Shown here piece after piece: positions 9,207 through 18,516 of a stretch of DNA of 64,000 bases (the stretch's first letter is position 1; each line of letters begins with the position of its first letter). The stretch spans positions 1 through 64,000 of the forward strand of contig JALCMP010000008.1 in NCBI GenBank assembly GCA_022648545.1, in the 5' to 3' direction. The translations under genes and the position numbers were made by a program. The notes beneath the pieces are model-generated. The model ran no database searches and was not told the DNA's origin. It was given only the letters and a program-made list of their open reading frames with translations. The DNA is from Bacteroidales bacterium. Its GTDB lineage: Bacteria; Bacteroidota; Bacteroidia; Bacteroidales; UBA932.

Positions 9207-9309
9207 GGGGTAAGTCATATACGACCAGCTCCCGCAGAACTCCCCCAGGGCCGGAAGGCAGCAAGGGTATGCGGTTGTAGCGGTGCGATATATTAAGCTT
9301 ACCCTTTTT
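9207..9309 (+). ncRNA. ffs: Small (bacterial) signal recognition particle RNA
   Basis: The 4.5S-like RNA pairs with Ffh to form the signal recognition particle. The diagnostic domain IV loop is present at about 9246-9270 (CCAGGGCCGGAAGGCAGCAA, with the GGAA tetraloop and the asymmetric internal loop). The outer stem is closed by GGGGTAAG at 9207-9214 pairing with GCTTACCC at about 9297-9304. A T-run then serves as terminator. The length of about 100 nt fits the short type without an Alu domain. Confidence 0.95.
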
Positions 9310-9344
9310 CTGTTTATACATGTCTTGTTTTATCGGGAGTAACC

Positions 9345-10592
9345 ATGAAAATTGCAGTAGGATTATCGGGAGGCGTTGATTCGAGCGTTGCCGCGCTGCT
9401 TCTAAAGCAGCAGGGTCATGATGTGATTGCCATATATATGCAGAACTGGCATGATATTACCGGAACCCTGCACGGAGAATGCGAATGGGAAGAGGAGAAA
9501 GTGCTTGCGGAGATGGTGGCAAAAAAAATCGGCATACCTTTTTATTTTGTTGATCTGAGCGGAATATACCGTAAAAAGGTAGTGGACTATATGTTTGGGG
9601 AGTATGAAAAGGGAAGGACGCCTAATCCCGACGTAATGTGCAACAGGGAGATAAAATTCGACGCATTTTTAAAATACGCCCTGGATCTCGGAGTGGATTA
9701 TGTGGCTACCGGACATTACTGCAAGAAGGACGAGTTTGTTAACAAAAAAGGCGAAAAGATATACAGGATTATTGCCGGAGACGACAAGAACAAGGACCAG
9801 AGCTATTTCCTTTGCCAGCTTACGCAGGAGCAGATTGCCAGGGCTGTTTTTCCGATAGGCGGAATAGATAAGCCTGAAGTAAGGAGGATAGCCAGGGAAG
9901 CCGGTCTCCCCAGCGCAGACAAGAAGGATTCCCAGGGTATTTGTTTCGTAGGCAAGGTGGATCTCCCCGTTTTTCTCCAGCAAAAGCTGAAGACTAAAGA
10001 AGGGAAAGTTGTGGAAATTCTGGAAAAGGATTTTGATAAAGTGCTTTCTTTTAATAATATCTTCTCTGAAAAGACATGCTCCAATCCCCATACTTGTACG
10101 GGACTGAGGGAAAATTATTCCGATGAGGAACTAAAGATACTGTCGACTCCGCTCCGCTATTCAAAGTCCCTCGGGAAGGTAATAGGGAATCATATAGGAG
10201 TTCAATTCTATACGATAGGGCAGCGTCACGGTCTTAATATCGGGGGGCATAAGGATTCGATATTTATAATAGCTTCCGATGCCGCAAGTAATACTATTTA
10301 TGTTGGCGAAGGACAGCAGCATCCCGGTCTCTACAGGAAAGCTATTTTTCTTCCGGAGGAAGAGCTCCACTGGATACGCAGGGATCTGGAAATGCACAAT
10401 GGCGAGAAGCGTAGTTATTTGGTCAGAATAAGGTACCGCCAGCCGCTTCAGAAGGCCGTTCTGTTTAAGAAACCCGACGGAATGTATATTGTATTCGACA
10501 AGCCGCAGAGGGGAGTTTCCCCAGGACAGTTTGCCGTTTGGTATGCCCCCGAAGACGAAGAAATGCTCGGAAGCGCTCCTATAGCGTTCTGA
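9345..10592 (+). CDS. mnmA: tRNA-specific 2-thiouridylase MnmA
   Basis: Catalyses sulfur insertion at C2 of U34 in tRNA-Lys, tRNA-Glu and tRNA-Gln. The PP-loop motif GLSGGVDSSVAALLL is at the N-terminus. The first catalytic cysteine lies in PNPDVMCNREIKFD (about residue 102) and the second in KDSQGICFVGKVDL (about residue 205). The tRNA recognition segments TGHYCKKDE and GDDKNKDQSYFLCQL are present. The C-terminal beta domain contains YTIGQRHGLNIGG. At 415 residues it is longer than most MnmA (about 360-370) because of a roughly 45-residue insertion near residues 230-275 that contains two cysteines. It converges on the MBL gene. Confidence 0.95.
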   Translation: MKIAVGLSGGVDSSVAALLLKQQGHDVIAIYMQNWHDITGTLHGECEWEEEKVLAEMVAKKIGIPFYFVDLSGIYRKKVVDYMFGEYEKGRTPNPDVMCNREIKFDAFLKYALDLGVDYVATGHYCKKDEFVNKKGEKIYRIIAGDDKNKDQSYFLCQLTQEQIARAVFPIGGIDKPEVRRIAREAGLPSADKKDSQGICFVGKVDLPVFLQQKLKTKEGKVVEILEKDFDKVLSFNNIFSEKTCSNPHTCTGLRENYSDEELKILSTPLRYSKSLGKVIGNHIGVQFYTIGQRHGLNIGGHKDSIFIIASDAASNTIYVGEGQQHPGLYRKAIFLPEEELHWIRRDLEMHNGEKRSYLVRIRYRQPLQKAVLFKKPDGMYIVFDKPQRGVSPGQFAVWYAPEDEEMLGSAPIAF

Positions 10593-10621
10593 CACATTTT
10601 CCCTGTAATAAAGATCTTTAT

Positions 10622-11386
10622 CTAAAATTCCACTTTTAATCCGTCATATGCCGGAAGTACGCCTTCTGGAAGTTCTGCCTTAAGTTCTTCATGCGTACCT
10701 ATCTGATGAGACATATGGGTGATATAACTTTGCCGGGCCCCGACCTTCTTTATGACTTCGAGCGCTTCGGGAAGCGAGAAGTGCGATATGTGTTTCGTGT
10801 GTCTTATAGCATTGATAACAAAAACGTTAACTCCTTTTATCTTTTCAATTTCAGAATCTTCTATTTTGCTGCCGTCGGTTATGTATGCCATGTCTCCTAT
10901 CCTGAATCCTAGTATTGGAAGTTTGTAGTGCAATAGTCTTACGGGGATTATTTTTATTCCTTTTATTTCGAAAGGGTTTTCATCTATTATATGGATGTCG
11001 AAGTCCGGTATCCCGGGGTACTTGTTTGCGGCAAAGACATATGAGTATTCCTGTTCCAGGCTTTTTTCCACTCTTTCTTCGCAGTATATAGGGAAAGCCT
11101 TATGTGTGAAATAGTTGAACGAACGGACATCGTCGAGACCTCCGGTATGGTCCTTGTGCTGGTGAGTAAGGAGAATCGCATCGAGGCTGTTTATATTTTC
11201 CCTGAGCATCTGCTGCCTGAAGTCGGGGCCGCAGTCTATTATTATTTTAAGTCCTCCGTATTCTATGAGGGCGGAGCAGCGGAGTCTTTTGTCCTTTGGG
11301 TCTGTTGATTTGCAAACGTGACAGTTACATCCTATCATGGGTACTCCGGAAGACGTTCCGGTGCCCAGAAATGTTATTCGATTCAT
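10622..11386 (-). CDS. MBL-fold metallo-hydrolase (PhnP-like phosphodiesterase family)
   Basis: A 254-residue metallo-beta-lactamase fold protein. It begins MNRITFLGTGTSSGVPMIGCNCHVCKS, with the GTGTSSGVP start and the CNCHVC cysteine cluster of the PhnP/Bacteroidota MBL group. The zinc motif is LLTHQHKDHTGGLDDVR; other ligands are in FISHFSLPEAL-like and YITHMSHQIGTHEEL segments. I chose ATG 11386 because the conserved first strand begins there; longer in-frame extensions read through the divergent rsmI promoter. The physiological substrate is unknown, with a cyclic phosphodiester likely from family knowledge. It is divergent from the RsmI-like gene by 64 bases. Confidence 0.85.
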   Translation of the reverse strand: MNRITFLGTGTSSGVPMIGCNCHVCKSTDPKDKRLRCSALIEYGGLKIIIDCGPDFRQQMLRENINSLDAILLTHQHKDHTGGLDDVRSFNYFTHKAFPIYCEERVEKSLEQEYSYVFAANKYPGIPDFDIHIIDENPFEIKGIKIIPVRLLHYKLPILGFRIGDMAYITDGSKIEDSEIEKIKGVNVFVINAIRHTKHISHFSLPEALEVIKKVGARQSYITHMSHQIGTHEELKAELPEGVLPAYDGLKVEF

Positions 11387-11416
11387 AATCTTCAAAAATA
11401 ATAAATTCCGGGCAAT

Positions 11417-11444
11417 TTTGTTTCCTCTAATTTTCCTATTTTTG
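11417..11444 (+). promoter_or_regulatory. Promoter of the rsmI-like gene, possibly leaderless
   Basis: TTTG at 11417-11420 and TATTTTTG at 11437-11444 (16-base spacer, slightly short). The ATG at 11451 is only seven bases after the -7 box, so the transcript would start at or next to the initiation codon. Confidence 0.5.
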
Positions 11445-11450
11445 CAGAAT

Positions 11451-12182
11451 ATGAATAAAGGCGTTTTATATTTGTTCCCCTGTACGTTGAGCGGGGGAGA
11501 GCCCGGACAGGTAATTCCCGTTCCTGTTCTTGAGAAGCTTCGCACTGTAAGGATTTTTGTGGTGGAAGATGAGAGGAGCGCAAGACGCTTTTTGTCTGCT
11601 GCCGGACTGAAGGGCAATATTTCCACACTTGTGTTTTATGAACTTAACGAGCATTCCTGCAGGAATGTTGTGGACGAGTACGTTAAAATACTCCTGGACG
11701 GTAATGATGTAGGCATAATATCGGAAGCCGGACTTCCGGCTGTGGCTGATCCGGGAGCATGGCTTGTTGCGGCGGCGCATGAACACGATATAGATGTTGT
11801 TCCCTTTACCGGCCCCAGTTCGCTGATGCTCGCCCTCATGGCAAGCGGAATGAACGGCCAGAATTTTTCTTTCGAGGGGTATCTGCCGGTAGATTCCGGA
11901 GCGCGTAAAGCCGCACTTTCGGCTCTTGAGTCGGATTCTCTCAGAAACGGCAGGACTAAGATCTTTATTGAAACGCCTTACAGGAATGATAAGCTTATGG
12001 AAGATATACTCAGGGTATGCCGTGCCGATACCATGATTTGCGTTGCCGCCGATCTTACACTCCCGTCGCAGTTCGTAAAGAGCATGAGTGTTGAAAAGTG
12101 GCGCGGGAATAAGTTTTCCATCGGCAAGAGGCCGTGTGTTTTTTTATTACAGGCCGAGCGGCGTCAGAGCAGGTCGTTTTAG
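11451..12182 (+). CDS. RsmI-like SAM-dependent methyltransferase (tetrapyrrole methylase fold)
   Basis: A 243-residue member of the tetrapyrrole methylase fold, closest in style to RsmI, which 2'-O-methylates C1402 of 16S rRNA. Visible signatures are LYLFPCTLSGGEPGQVIPVPVLEKL, VVEDERSARRFL, the SAM-binding ISEAGLPAVADPGAWLVAAAHEHDIDVVPFTGPSS, and IFIETPYRNDKLMEDIL. ATG 11451 was chosen because the conserved N-terminus begins there and a -7 box precedes it. The first motif is shortened compared with classical RsmI (usually T-P-I-G-N), as I recall for a second Bacteroidota paralogue. The rRNA target is therefore inferred. folB follows 24 bases downstream. Confidence 0.8.
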   Translation: MNKGVLYLFPCTLSGGEPGQVIPVPVLEKLRTVRIFVVEDERSARRFLSAAGLKGNISTLVFYELNEHSCRNVVDEYVKILLDGNDVGIISEAGLPAVADPGAWLVAAAHEHDIDVVPFTGPSSLMLALMASGMNGQNFSFEGYLPVDSGARKAALSALESDSLRNGRTKIFIETPYRNDKLMEDILRVCRADTMICVAADLTLPSQFVKSMSVEKWRGNKFSIGKRPCVFLLQAERRQSRSF

Positions 12183-12206
12183 TGGATATTGAATATTTTT
12201 TTTATA

Positions 12207-12593
12207 ATGAGCAGGATTGAACTTAAGGATATGGAGTTTTTTGCCCGTCACGGTTGTTTCGAGCAGGAACGCAGGATCGGCAATAATTTTATGGTTGATT
12301 TCTGGTATGAATCTGATTTTTCCACAGCCGCGCACAGCGACGATATTAACGATGCCATAAACTATCAGGATGTTTATACTATTATTAAGGAGCAGATGAA
12401 TATTCCGTCGAGTTTGCTGGAGAATGTGGCTTTTCGCATTCTGTCGGCAGTACGGAAGAAATTTCCGGCAATCAGGGATGCGGGAGTTTCAATAGATAAG
12501 ATAAATCCGCCGCTCGGAGGGAAACTTTATTCTTCGAGAGTAGTGATGGATTTGTCGGATTTGCTTCGGAACGGAGGGAATGATATTGCATAA
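12207..12593 (+). CDS. folB: Dihydroneopterin aldolase
   Basis: FolB makes 6-hydroxymethyl-dihydropterin in folate synthesis. The 128-residue protein has the family N-terminus IELKDMEFFARHGCFEQERRIGNNFMVDFWYE, in which FFARHGCFEQE holds the active-site glutamate. It also has INYQDVYTIIKEQMNIPSSLLENVAFRI and the catalytic lysine region VSIDKINPPLGG. I prefer ATG 12207 (MSRIELKD) over an upstream TTG. Its last 14 bases overlap the mtaB start, suggesting translational coupling. Confidence 0.93.
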   Translation: MSRIELKDMEFFARHGCFEQERRIGNNFMVDFWYESDFSTAAHSDDINDAINYQDVYTIIKEQMNIPSSLLENVAFRILSAVRKKFPAIRDAGVSIDKINPPLGGKLYSSRVVMDLSDLLRNGGNDIA

Positions 12594-13884
12594 TAATTTT
12601 GAAAAGAGACGCGTGAGAGTGGCTTTTGTGACTCTCGGGTGCAAGTTGAATTTTTCGGAAACGTCTACTCTGGCACGTCAGTTCGAAGCTGCAGGATATG
12701 ATCGCGTTGATGACGGGGATGTTGCCGACGTGTATGTCGTAAATACCTGTTCGGTTACGGAGCATGCCGATAAAAAATGCAGGCAGACCATCCGTAAGCT
12801 GCATAAGGAGAATCCATCGGCACTTATTGCCGTTACGGGATGTTATGCACAGCTCAAACCTGGCGATATAGAAAAAATAGATGGAGTTGCCGTTGTAATA
12901 GGTGCCGAGAAAAAAGGCGATCTTTTTTCCATAGTGGACGGCATGTTTGCTTCTTCTGCGGAATCTCCTTCGGGAAAGGCCGTATGTCCTGCCGAGTATC
13001 ATTGCGGGATTGAGGATGTGAAGACCTTTTTCCCTGCATATTCATGCGGAGAGAGGACTCGTTCCTTCCTTAAGGTGCAGGACGGATGCGATTATTGCTG
13101 TACTTATTGTACTATTCCGCTTGCGCGCGGAGGAAGCCGCAATCCTTCCGTTGCGTCGCTTGCCGCCGAAGCCCACGACATAGCCGGTAGCGGGGTTAAA
13201 GAAATTGTCATAACTGGTGTTAACATAGCGGAGTTCGGGCGTTCCTCCGGCGAATCGTTTCTCGATCTTCTTAAGGCGCTCAACGATGTTGACGGAATAG
13301 AAAGATACCGGATATCTTCAATAGAACCTAATCTTTTGAAGGAGGACATGATAAGGTGGATGGCCGGAGGAACCAAATTCCAGAAACATTTTCATATTCC
13401 TCTGCAATGCGGATCGGATGCCGTACTTGCGGCAATGAAGAGGCGGTACAATACCCGCATGTTTGCAGATAAGATATCCATGATAAGGTCGATATGGGGC
13501 GACGTCTTCTTCGGAATAGACGTAATCGCAGGTTTTCCTGCGGAGACCGACGAGGAATTCTGCAAATCTTATGACTTTATAAAAAATACCATACACCCTG
13601 CGTTCCTCCATGTTTTTCCATATTCCATGCGTGCAAATACGCCTGCAGCACTCATGCCGCAGGTGAACGATACCGTAAAAACCCGCAGGGTTGAAAAACT
13701 CATGGCCCTTTCCGACCGGCTGCATGCCGAATATTGCGGCAGATATGCCGGAACACGCCAGAAGGTCCTGTTCGAATCCGCCTGCAAGAACGGCATGATG
13801 GAAGGATACACCGGTAATTACATACGTGTAGAAAGGCCCTACGACGCCTCATGCGTCGGCCGCATAGTGGAAATTACCCTCTGA
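12580..13884 (+). CDS. mtaB: tRNA t6A37 methylthiotransferase MtaB
   Basis: Radical-SAM enzyme that converts t6A37 to ms2t6A37 in tRNA. The N-terminal UPF0004 domain carries cysteines in TLGCKLNFSE, VVNTCSVTEHADKKCRQ and VTGCYAQLKPGD, which bind one Fe-S cluster. The radical-SAM cluster motif CxxxCxxC is in DGCDYCCTYCTIPLARGGSRNPS (about residue 168). The HIPLQCGSDAVLAAMKRRY segment and a C-terminal TRAM-like region follow. It overlaps folB by 14 bases and converges on tamB. tsaD, which makes the t6A substrate, lies about 4.6 kb downstream. Confidence 0.93.
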   Translation: MILHNNFEKRRVRVAFVTLGCKLNFSETSTLARQFEAAGYDRVDDGDVADVYVVNTCSVTEHADKKCRQTIRKLHKENPSALIAVTGCYAQLKPGDIEKIDGVAVVIGAEKKGDLFSIVDGMFASSAESPSGKAVCPAEYHCGIEDVKTFFPAYSCGERTRSFLKVQDGCDYCCTYCTIPLARGGSRNPSVASLAAEAHDIAGSGVKEIVITGVNIAEFGRSSGESFLDLLKALNDVDGIERYRISSIEPNLLKEDMIRWMAGGTKFQKHFHIPLQCGSDAVLAAMKRRYNTRMFADKISMIRSIWGDVFFGIDVIAGFPAETDEEFCKSYDFIKNTIHPAFLHVFPYSMRANTPAALMPQVNDTVKTRRVEKLMALSDRLHAEYCGRYAGTRQKVLFESACKNGMMEGYTGNYIRVERPYDASCVGRIVEITL

Positions 13885-13914
13885 TTTTTGGCGCACTTTG
13901 TGAGTTAACTCGAG

Positions 13915-16900
13915 TTAGTTCGTTTTTTGCGCCATTTTTTTCAGCATCTTTTCTATTCGCCGACGTAGTTTCGCCTTGCTTTTGAAAATCTGGCCGAAAT
14001 TGTCGAATTCCTGCTGGAATGTTATTCCGAGACCGTTCCTCTGGCTTACGTCGAGGTAATTGGAAAACTGGTCGGAGGCATGGGAGAATAGTGTCAGACG
14101 CAAGCGTCCTTTATCGTCGAGCTTTACCTGTACGTCTATGTTTCCTATTACGCTTCGGTTGTTGCTTTCGGAATATGGGTCGTTGCCTATGTTTCCATTT
14201 ACTATTACGCGATTGTTGAACATTTGCGTGGAAACGGCTACGTCGAATACGTTGTCGCCCTTTTCGCCCTGCTGGTAATTAAGGCCGAGGTCGAGTGGTA
14301 TGCCAAGCTGCTGGAGTATATTGTTGAGCTGGTTGCTGAGAATTTCAGAAACGTTGGAATAAAGGATGGTGGTGTTGTTGGTAATTCCGCTTTCGGTATT
14401 AGGAAGGAATCCTCCCGAAACAAGGAGTGCGGCAAATTGTTTCTGTACCTTATCCTGTGAATTCAAGGCATTGTCTACCATAACCTTTGTGGTAGGATCG
14501 AGATCGGGGATTTCTATCTTGAAGTTGAGATTCGGATTCATAAGCTTTCCGGTGAGGCCTATTTCACATTTGACGTCCCTGCGTGTCTTTACGGAAGACG
14601 TATCTGCTATAAGAGTATTTATAGCGGCCTTGGTTCTGTAAGATGCGGTAAGATTAAGTGTGGTGTTCCGTATGTCTCCGTTGAAATTTATCGTTCCTCC
14701 GGGTTCTATGGAGAAATTCCTCGAAGCAAGTGCAAATGAAGAAAATACGAATTTGTAGTTACCCTCGTCTATGTTGTAGTTGCCGAATATGTCGAATATA
14801 TCCCTCGACGGATCTATCTTCATGTTTAGCTCACCGGTTCCTCCGGCTTTTATTACGTCCCCAAGCGATTTGTTTATTTCGAGCATTATCTCTGCACTCC
14901 TGTTTATTCTTGTGCGAAGATTCACCTTTATCCGGCCGTGTTCGCCGGCTGCGGTATTTCCGCTCATAGCCAGAGTATCGTAAGGATCTATGTTATTAAA
15001 GCTTTCCGGACGCGTAAAAGTAAGAAGATTGGTTCTTGTTGCGGTAGCTTCACTGGAAAGCGGGATATGTATGGATGTATGGTTATCGGTAAGCACATCT
15101 ATATTAAGACCAAGATTTTCGAGAGGGCCTTTTATTGAAACCATGCCTGTTGCAAATGCACTTCCGTAGAACGAATCGTTATCCCCCTCTCCAGTCTTGA
15201 GGCATTCCATGTTTTTGAAATTAATGTAAGTATCAAGTGCAAGATCCCTGAAATTAGAATACGACAGTTTACCGTTGATTTTTCCTGCCCCGTGAATTCC
15301 GTCCGATAAGGAAATATCATTAAAACTTATGCCGCTTCCGTTTATTCCGAAAGGCCCGTTGAGCACATAAGGGACTTTGGTATAATCAAGCGTAAAGCCG
15401 AAATTATTCATCCGGCAGTCGTTTCCGGTAAGAACAGGAGAAGAAAGAGGCCCTGCAAGTTTAAGGGACCCCGACAGAGTTCCGGAGAATCCGGAAAATA
15501 TATCGGAAAGGAAAGGTGCGAAATAATTGGTTTGCAGTTTATCAAGAGAAGCATCGAGGTTGAGGAAAGACTCGGAAGGTTTATAATATCCGGAAATCCT
15601 GATATTGCTGCTATCGTTTAGAACATTATAAACCAGAATATTAAACCTTTCGTCCGGCTCGAACCACTTGCTTAGCAGATAAAGGCGTCCGACAGGAGAG
15701 CCGTTCACGCTTACGGAATCTCCCGTTACGTCCATAAGGAAAGAAGGCCTGTTCCACAGAGAAGTAACAGCTCCTTTGCCGGAAAATAAGCCTTTGAAGC
15801 CGAACTGCTTGTCCGTAAAAGAATTAAGCATGGAAATATCGAAGTCCCGAAGCCTTATATGCAGCGAATCTTCATTGCTGCCCGATATCCTGCCGTACAG
15901 CTTTATGGATTGTCTTCCTTTGCTTATCTTCAAGCCGCTTATGGTGTTCAGCGAATCGGTATGAACAATTTCGGCAGGATCCACAGTCCATTTTTCACCG
16001 TTAAGCGAAAAGAAAGAAGATCCGGTATTTATTAAAATGCTGTCTTTATTAAATGCCATGTCGGCATTCATATGCGAAAGCAGAGGTTTAATTGAATCCT
16101 CACGGAAAGAAATGTCGGCATGAACCTTATCCATGCCTGCTTTCATATGCATTTCCGCCGATCCCGTATTAATTCCCAGAGCCCTTGCTTCGGAGCTGTA
16201 CATAATAATGTCGGCAGTATCGCCTTTTGTCCCCGCACTTATGCGGCAGTCTTTAATATAATTCCTATTGAATGCAATTCTCCCGGAATTGAGATCCATG
16301 AGGAATTCATTTTTCCTGTTTATCGAAATTTTCACATTGCTTCCGTCCCTTATGTAAAGTCCCGGAGATAGAAGGGCGCATATTCCCTGCGTATTAAATG
16401 TCCGTATATCAAGGCTGTATCTGTCACGGTGTTGCCTTATTTCATTAAGCTTCTCCCCGTTGCCTTTAACGGAGGCATAGCGGTAAAGTATGTCGGGAAC
16501 TTTCGTATAAATAAGCGATGAAAGCGTCTTGTGGTAAAACGAAGAAAAGGTATTGGTGCCTTCGTACTTTATTATTGCAAACGGAGCGTAAAGCTGTGAC
16601 ACAAAAAGGCTGTCGGCCTGTTTGGAAATAAATTTGACCGTTCCTATGTCATATTTTCCGTTGGTGTTGGAATATGATGCATTATAAACGTTTATCTGTC
16701 CGGTTATATCGGAATTAACATCTTGTATGAACTTGGCGTTGGTACGGAACGAAACCACGGAAGAAGAATCGCGCCTGTCTACGTTTATAGCGGAAAGATT
16801 TGCATACGGAACGTCGGCGTAAAAGTCGTAATTCCTTGTTTTCTTCTTGTCGAAGGAAAACAGGCCCTGGAAAATAAAATCGAGATTAGGATCGTGGCAC

Positions 16901-18483
16901 GTTATCCTTCCGTCGAAATGGCGGTTTGAATAATTGCCCCTGCCTGCTATTTCAGAAAAAGGATAATCGTTGAAAGTTAATTTAGAAATATTAAGTTTCT
17001 CAATTTCCGCCGTTACACCTCCGTTCCCCAACCCTCCGCCGAGCAGCGAAGAAAATTTAGTTTTCATGGAAACTTCGCCGAATTGGGGGTTCCCTATAAT
17101 CTTGCCCACATCGAGGTTTTCGGAAGAAAATGTCCCTTCCACCTTCACATTCCCTTTTTCGGGCTTTAACAAAATATCCGTTTTAAAATTTCCCGCATTT
17201 GAAGAAACGTTCATATGCGCAACGAAATCCGTAAGCAGTCCGGCGAAACCTCCTTCCATATTGTACCTTACGAAATGCGACAGATTGTTAAGTGCTTTTA
17301 TCTCAGGCATATTGCTGAATTCGGATATTGTCTTTGCAATATCAGGTGTTGTTGTAGATCCGTGTTTAATATCGAGATAAGCTATCGTTTCCTTAATATC
17401 TGGCAATCCCGACAGTTCCAGATCCACTTTAAGATAAGTCTGTCCGTTTTCCGTGGAAATTTCCAGATCTTTCGAACGCAGATTATCAACGGTTCCGGCA
17501 ATCCTTCCGGTTACATAAAGGCCCAGTCTGCTGTCCTGAAGATTCTCAGAAAACCTTTTTAAGGTTGCGAATGAAAAATAAGTATCGTCGAATATACCTA
17601 TCATCTTCACCTTGCGTACGTAATCCGCAAGATCGTGGGGTGTATCGTAGTTTAGCGAAAAAGATTTGGCTTTCAGAAGGCTGTGTCCGTCAGTCATTAC
17701 AAGATTACGGGCCTCCGCCTTTTTTCCGTTTATTATGATGTTGCATTTGAGCTTCTTTATCTGTGCTCCGCACTTGTCGTGTCCGGTTATGCTTTTAACG
17801 TCGGCTGTGGTAGTTCCGTTTTTTATACGTATGTTTTTGATGTCAACCTTAATGTCCCCGACGTCGAGATTGGCGAAATCGAGAATCGAATCCCCGCGTT
17901 GTTGCTCCTCTTCCTTTATGTAATTTTTAAGCCTGAATCTGTAATCGGATATCGTAAGAGAGCGGGCCGACATTGAAAATTTGCTTTTGGCCGTATCGGT
18001 CGGGGTCTTTTCTATTCTGAAAATGCGTTCCAGATTATTATGAAGGGAATCCTCCTGCTGAAGGTTGAAAACTCCTCCGGTTATAGCCACCGAACGCATT
18101 TTTATTTTGCCGGCAAGAAGGTCGGCTATGGAAAATTTTATCGAAACTTTTCCGCATGTCATCAGGGTATCGGAATAACCGAACTCCTTTTTAAGAGAAT
18201 CGATATGAGGCGTACTGTCGGAGGAAACAATAGAAACATCTGTAAGTATCAGTTTGTCGAAAAATATATAATATGCCTTTCCTATTGAAATGTCTCCGTC
18301 TATCTTACCCTTTAATTGTTTGAGTGCAAGCTTTGTAACAAACGTTTGCACTCCCGGCATCTGAGCGGAAATGTAAATTGCCGCCAGCAAAAGAGCAATT
18401 AATATGAGTGTGGCGGACGATATTTTCTTAAATGTTCCGATGGCTTTGAATTTTACCTCATTAAAATTAACAAAAATAGTCAA
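13915..18483 (-). CDS. tamB: TamB-like translocation/assembly protein (DUF490)
   Basis: A 1522-residue AsmA/TamB superfamily protein, expected to be anchored in the inner membrane. It would span the periplasm as a beta-groove that moves lipids or helps outer-membrane protein assembly. A single N-terminal membrane helix (ISSATLILIALLLAAIYISAQMPGVQTF) is followed by a long, repetitive beta-rich region. The C-terminal DUF490 domain has characteristic text (GEHGRIKVNLRTRINRSAEIMLEINKSLGDVIKAGGTGELNMKIDP, then YNIDEGNYKF and VMVDNALNSQDKVQKQFAALLVSGGFLP). The tail after YLDVSQRNGLGITFQQEFDNF is basic. It is divergent from tsaD and a perfect 12-bp palindrome (13906-13917) overlaps its stop codon. 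Confidence 0.88.
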   Translation of the reverse strand: MTIFVNFNEVKFKAIGTFKKISSATLILIALLLAAIYISAQMPGVQTFVTKLALKQLKGKIDGDISIGKAYYIFFDKLILTDVSIVSSDSTPHIDSLKKEFGYSDTLMTCGKVSIKFSIADLLAGKIKMRSVAITGGVFNLQQEDSLHNNLERIFRIEKTPTDTAKSKFSMSARSLTISDYRFRLKNYIKEEEQQRGDSILDFANLDVGDIKVDIKNIRIKNGTTTADVKSITGHDKCGAQIKKLKCNIIINGKKAEARNLVMTDGHSLLKAKSFSLNYDTPHDLADYVRKVKMIGIFDDTYFSFATLKRFSENLQDSRLGLYVTGRIAGTVDNLRSKDLEISTENGQTYLKVDLELSGLPDIKETIAYLDIKHGSTTTPDIAKTISEFSNMPEIKALNNLSHFVRYNMEGGFAGLLTDFVAHMNVSSNAGNFKTDILLKPEKGNVKVEGTFSSENLDVGKIIGNPQFGEVSMKTKFSSLLGGGLGNGGVTAEIEKLNISKLTFNDYPFSEIAGRGNYSNRHFDGRITCHDPNLDFIFQGLFSFDKKKTRNYDFYADVPYANLSAINVDRRDSSSVVSFRTNAKFIQDVNSDITGQINVYNASYSNTNGKYDIGTVKFISKQADSLFVSQLYAPFAIIKYEGTNTFSSFYHKTLSSLIYTKVPDILYRYASVKGNGEKLNEIRQHRDRYSLDIRTFNTQGICALLSPGLYIRDGSNVKISINRKNEFLMDLNSGRIAFNRNYIKDCRISAGTKGDTADIIMYSSEARALGINTGSAEMHMKAGMDKVHADISFREDSIKPLLSHMNADMAFNKDSILINTGSSFFSLNGEKWTVDPAEIVHTDSLNTISGLKISKGRQSIKLYGRISGSNEDSLHIRLRDFDISMLNSFTDKQFGFKGLFSGKGAVTSLWNRPSFLMDVTGDSVSVNGSPVGRLYLLSKWFEPDERFNILVYNVLNDSSNIRISGYYKPSESFLNLDASLDKLQTNYFAPFLSDIFSGFSGTLSGSLKLAGPLSSPVLTGNDCRMNNFGFTLDYTKVPYVLNGPFGINGSGISFNDISLSDGIHGAGKINGKLSYSNFRDLALDTYINFKNMECLKTGEGDNDSFYGSAFATGMVSIKGPLENLGLNIDVLTDNHTSIHIPLSSEATATRTNLLTFTRPESFNNIDPYDTLAMSGNTAAGEHGRIKVNLRTRINRSAEIMLEINKSLGDVIKAGGTGELNMKIDPSRDIFDIFGNYNIDEGNYKFVFSSFALASRNFSIEPGGTINFNGDIRNTTLNLTASYRTKAAINTLIADTSSVKTRRDVKCEIGLTGKLMNPNLNFKIEIPDLDPTTKVMVDNALNSQDKVQKQFAALLVSGGFLPNTESGITNNTTILYSNVSEILSNQLNNILQQLGIPLDLGLNYQQGEKGDNVFDVAVSTQMFNNRVIVNGNIGNDPYSESNNRSVIGNIDVQVKLDDKGRLRLTLFSHASDQFSNYLDVSQRNGLGITFQQEFDNFGQIFKSKAKLRRRIEKMLKKMAQKTN

Positions 18484-18516
18484 AATCTGAGTAGATTTGC
18501 AAAATATAACACGACT

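Noticed and set aside
13906-13917. Perfect 12-bp palindrome TAACTCGAGTTA over the tamB stop
   Set aside because: No T-run and no known function; may be chance or part of a weak convergent terminator, so not listed as a feature.
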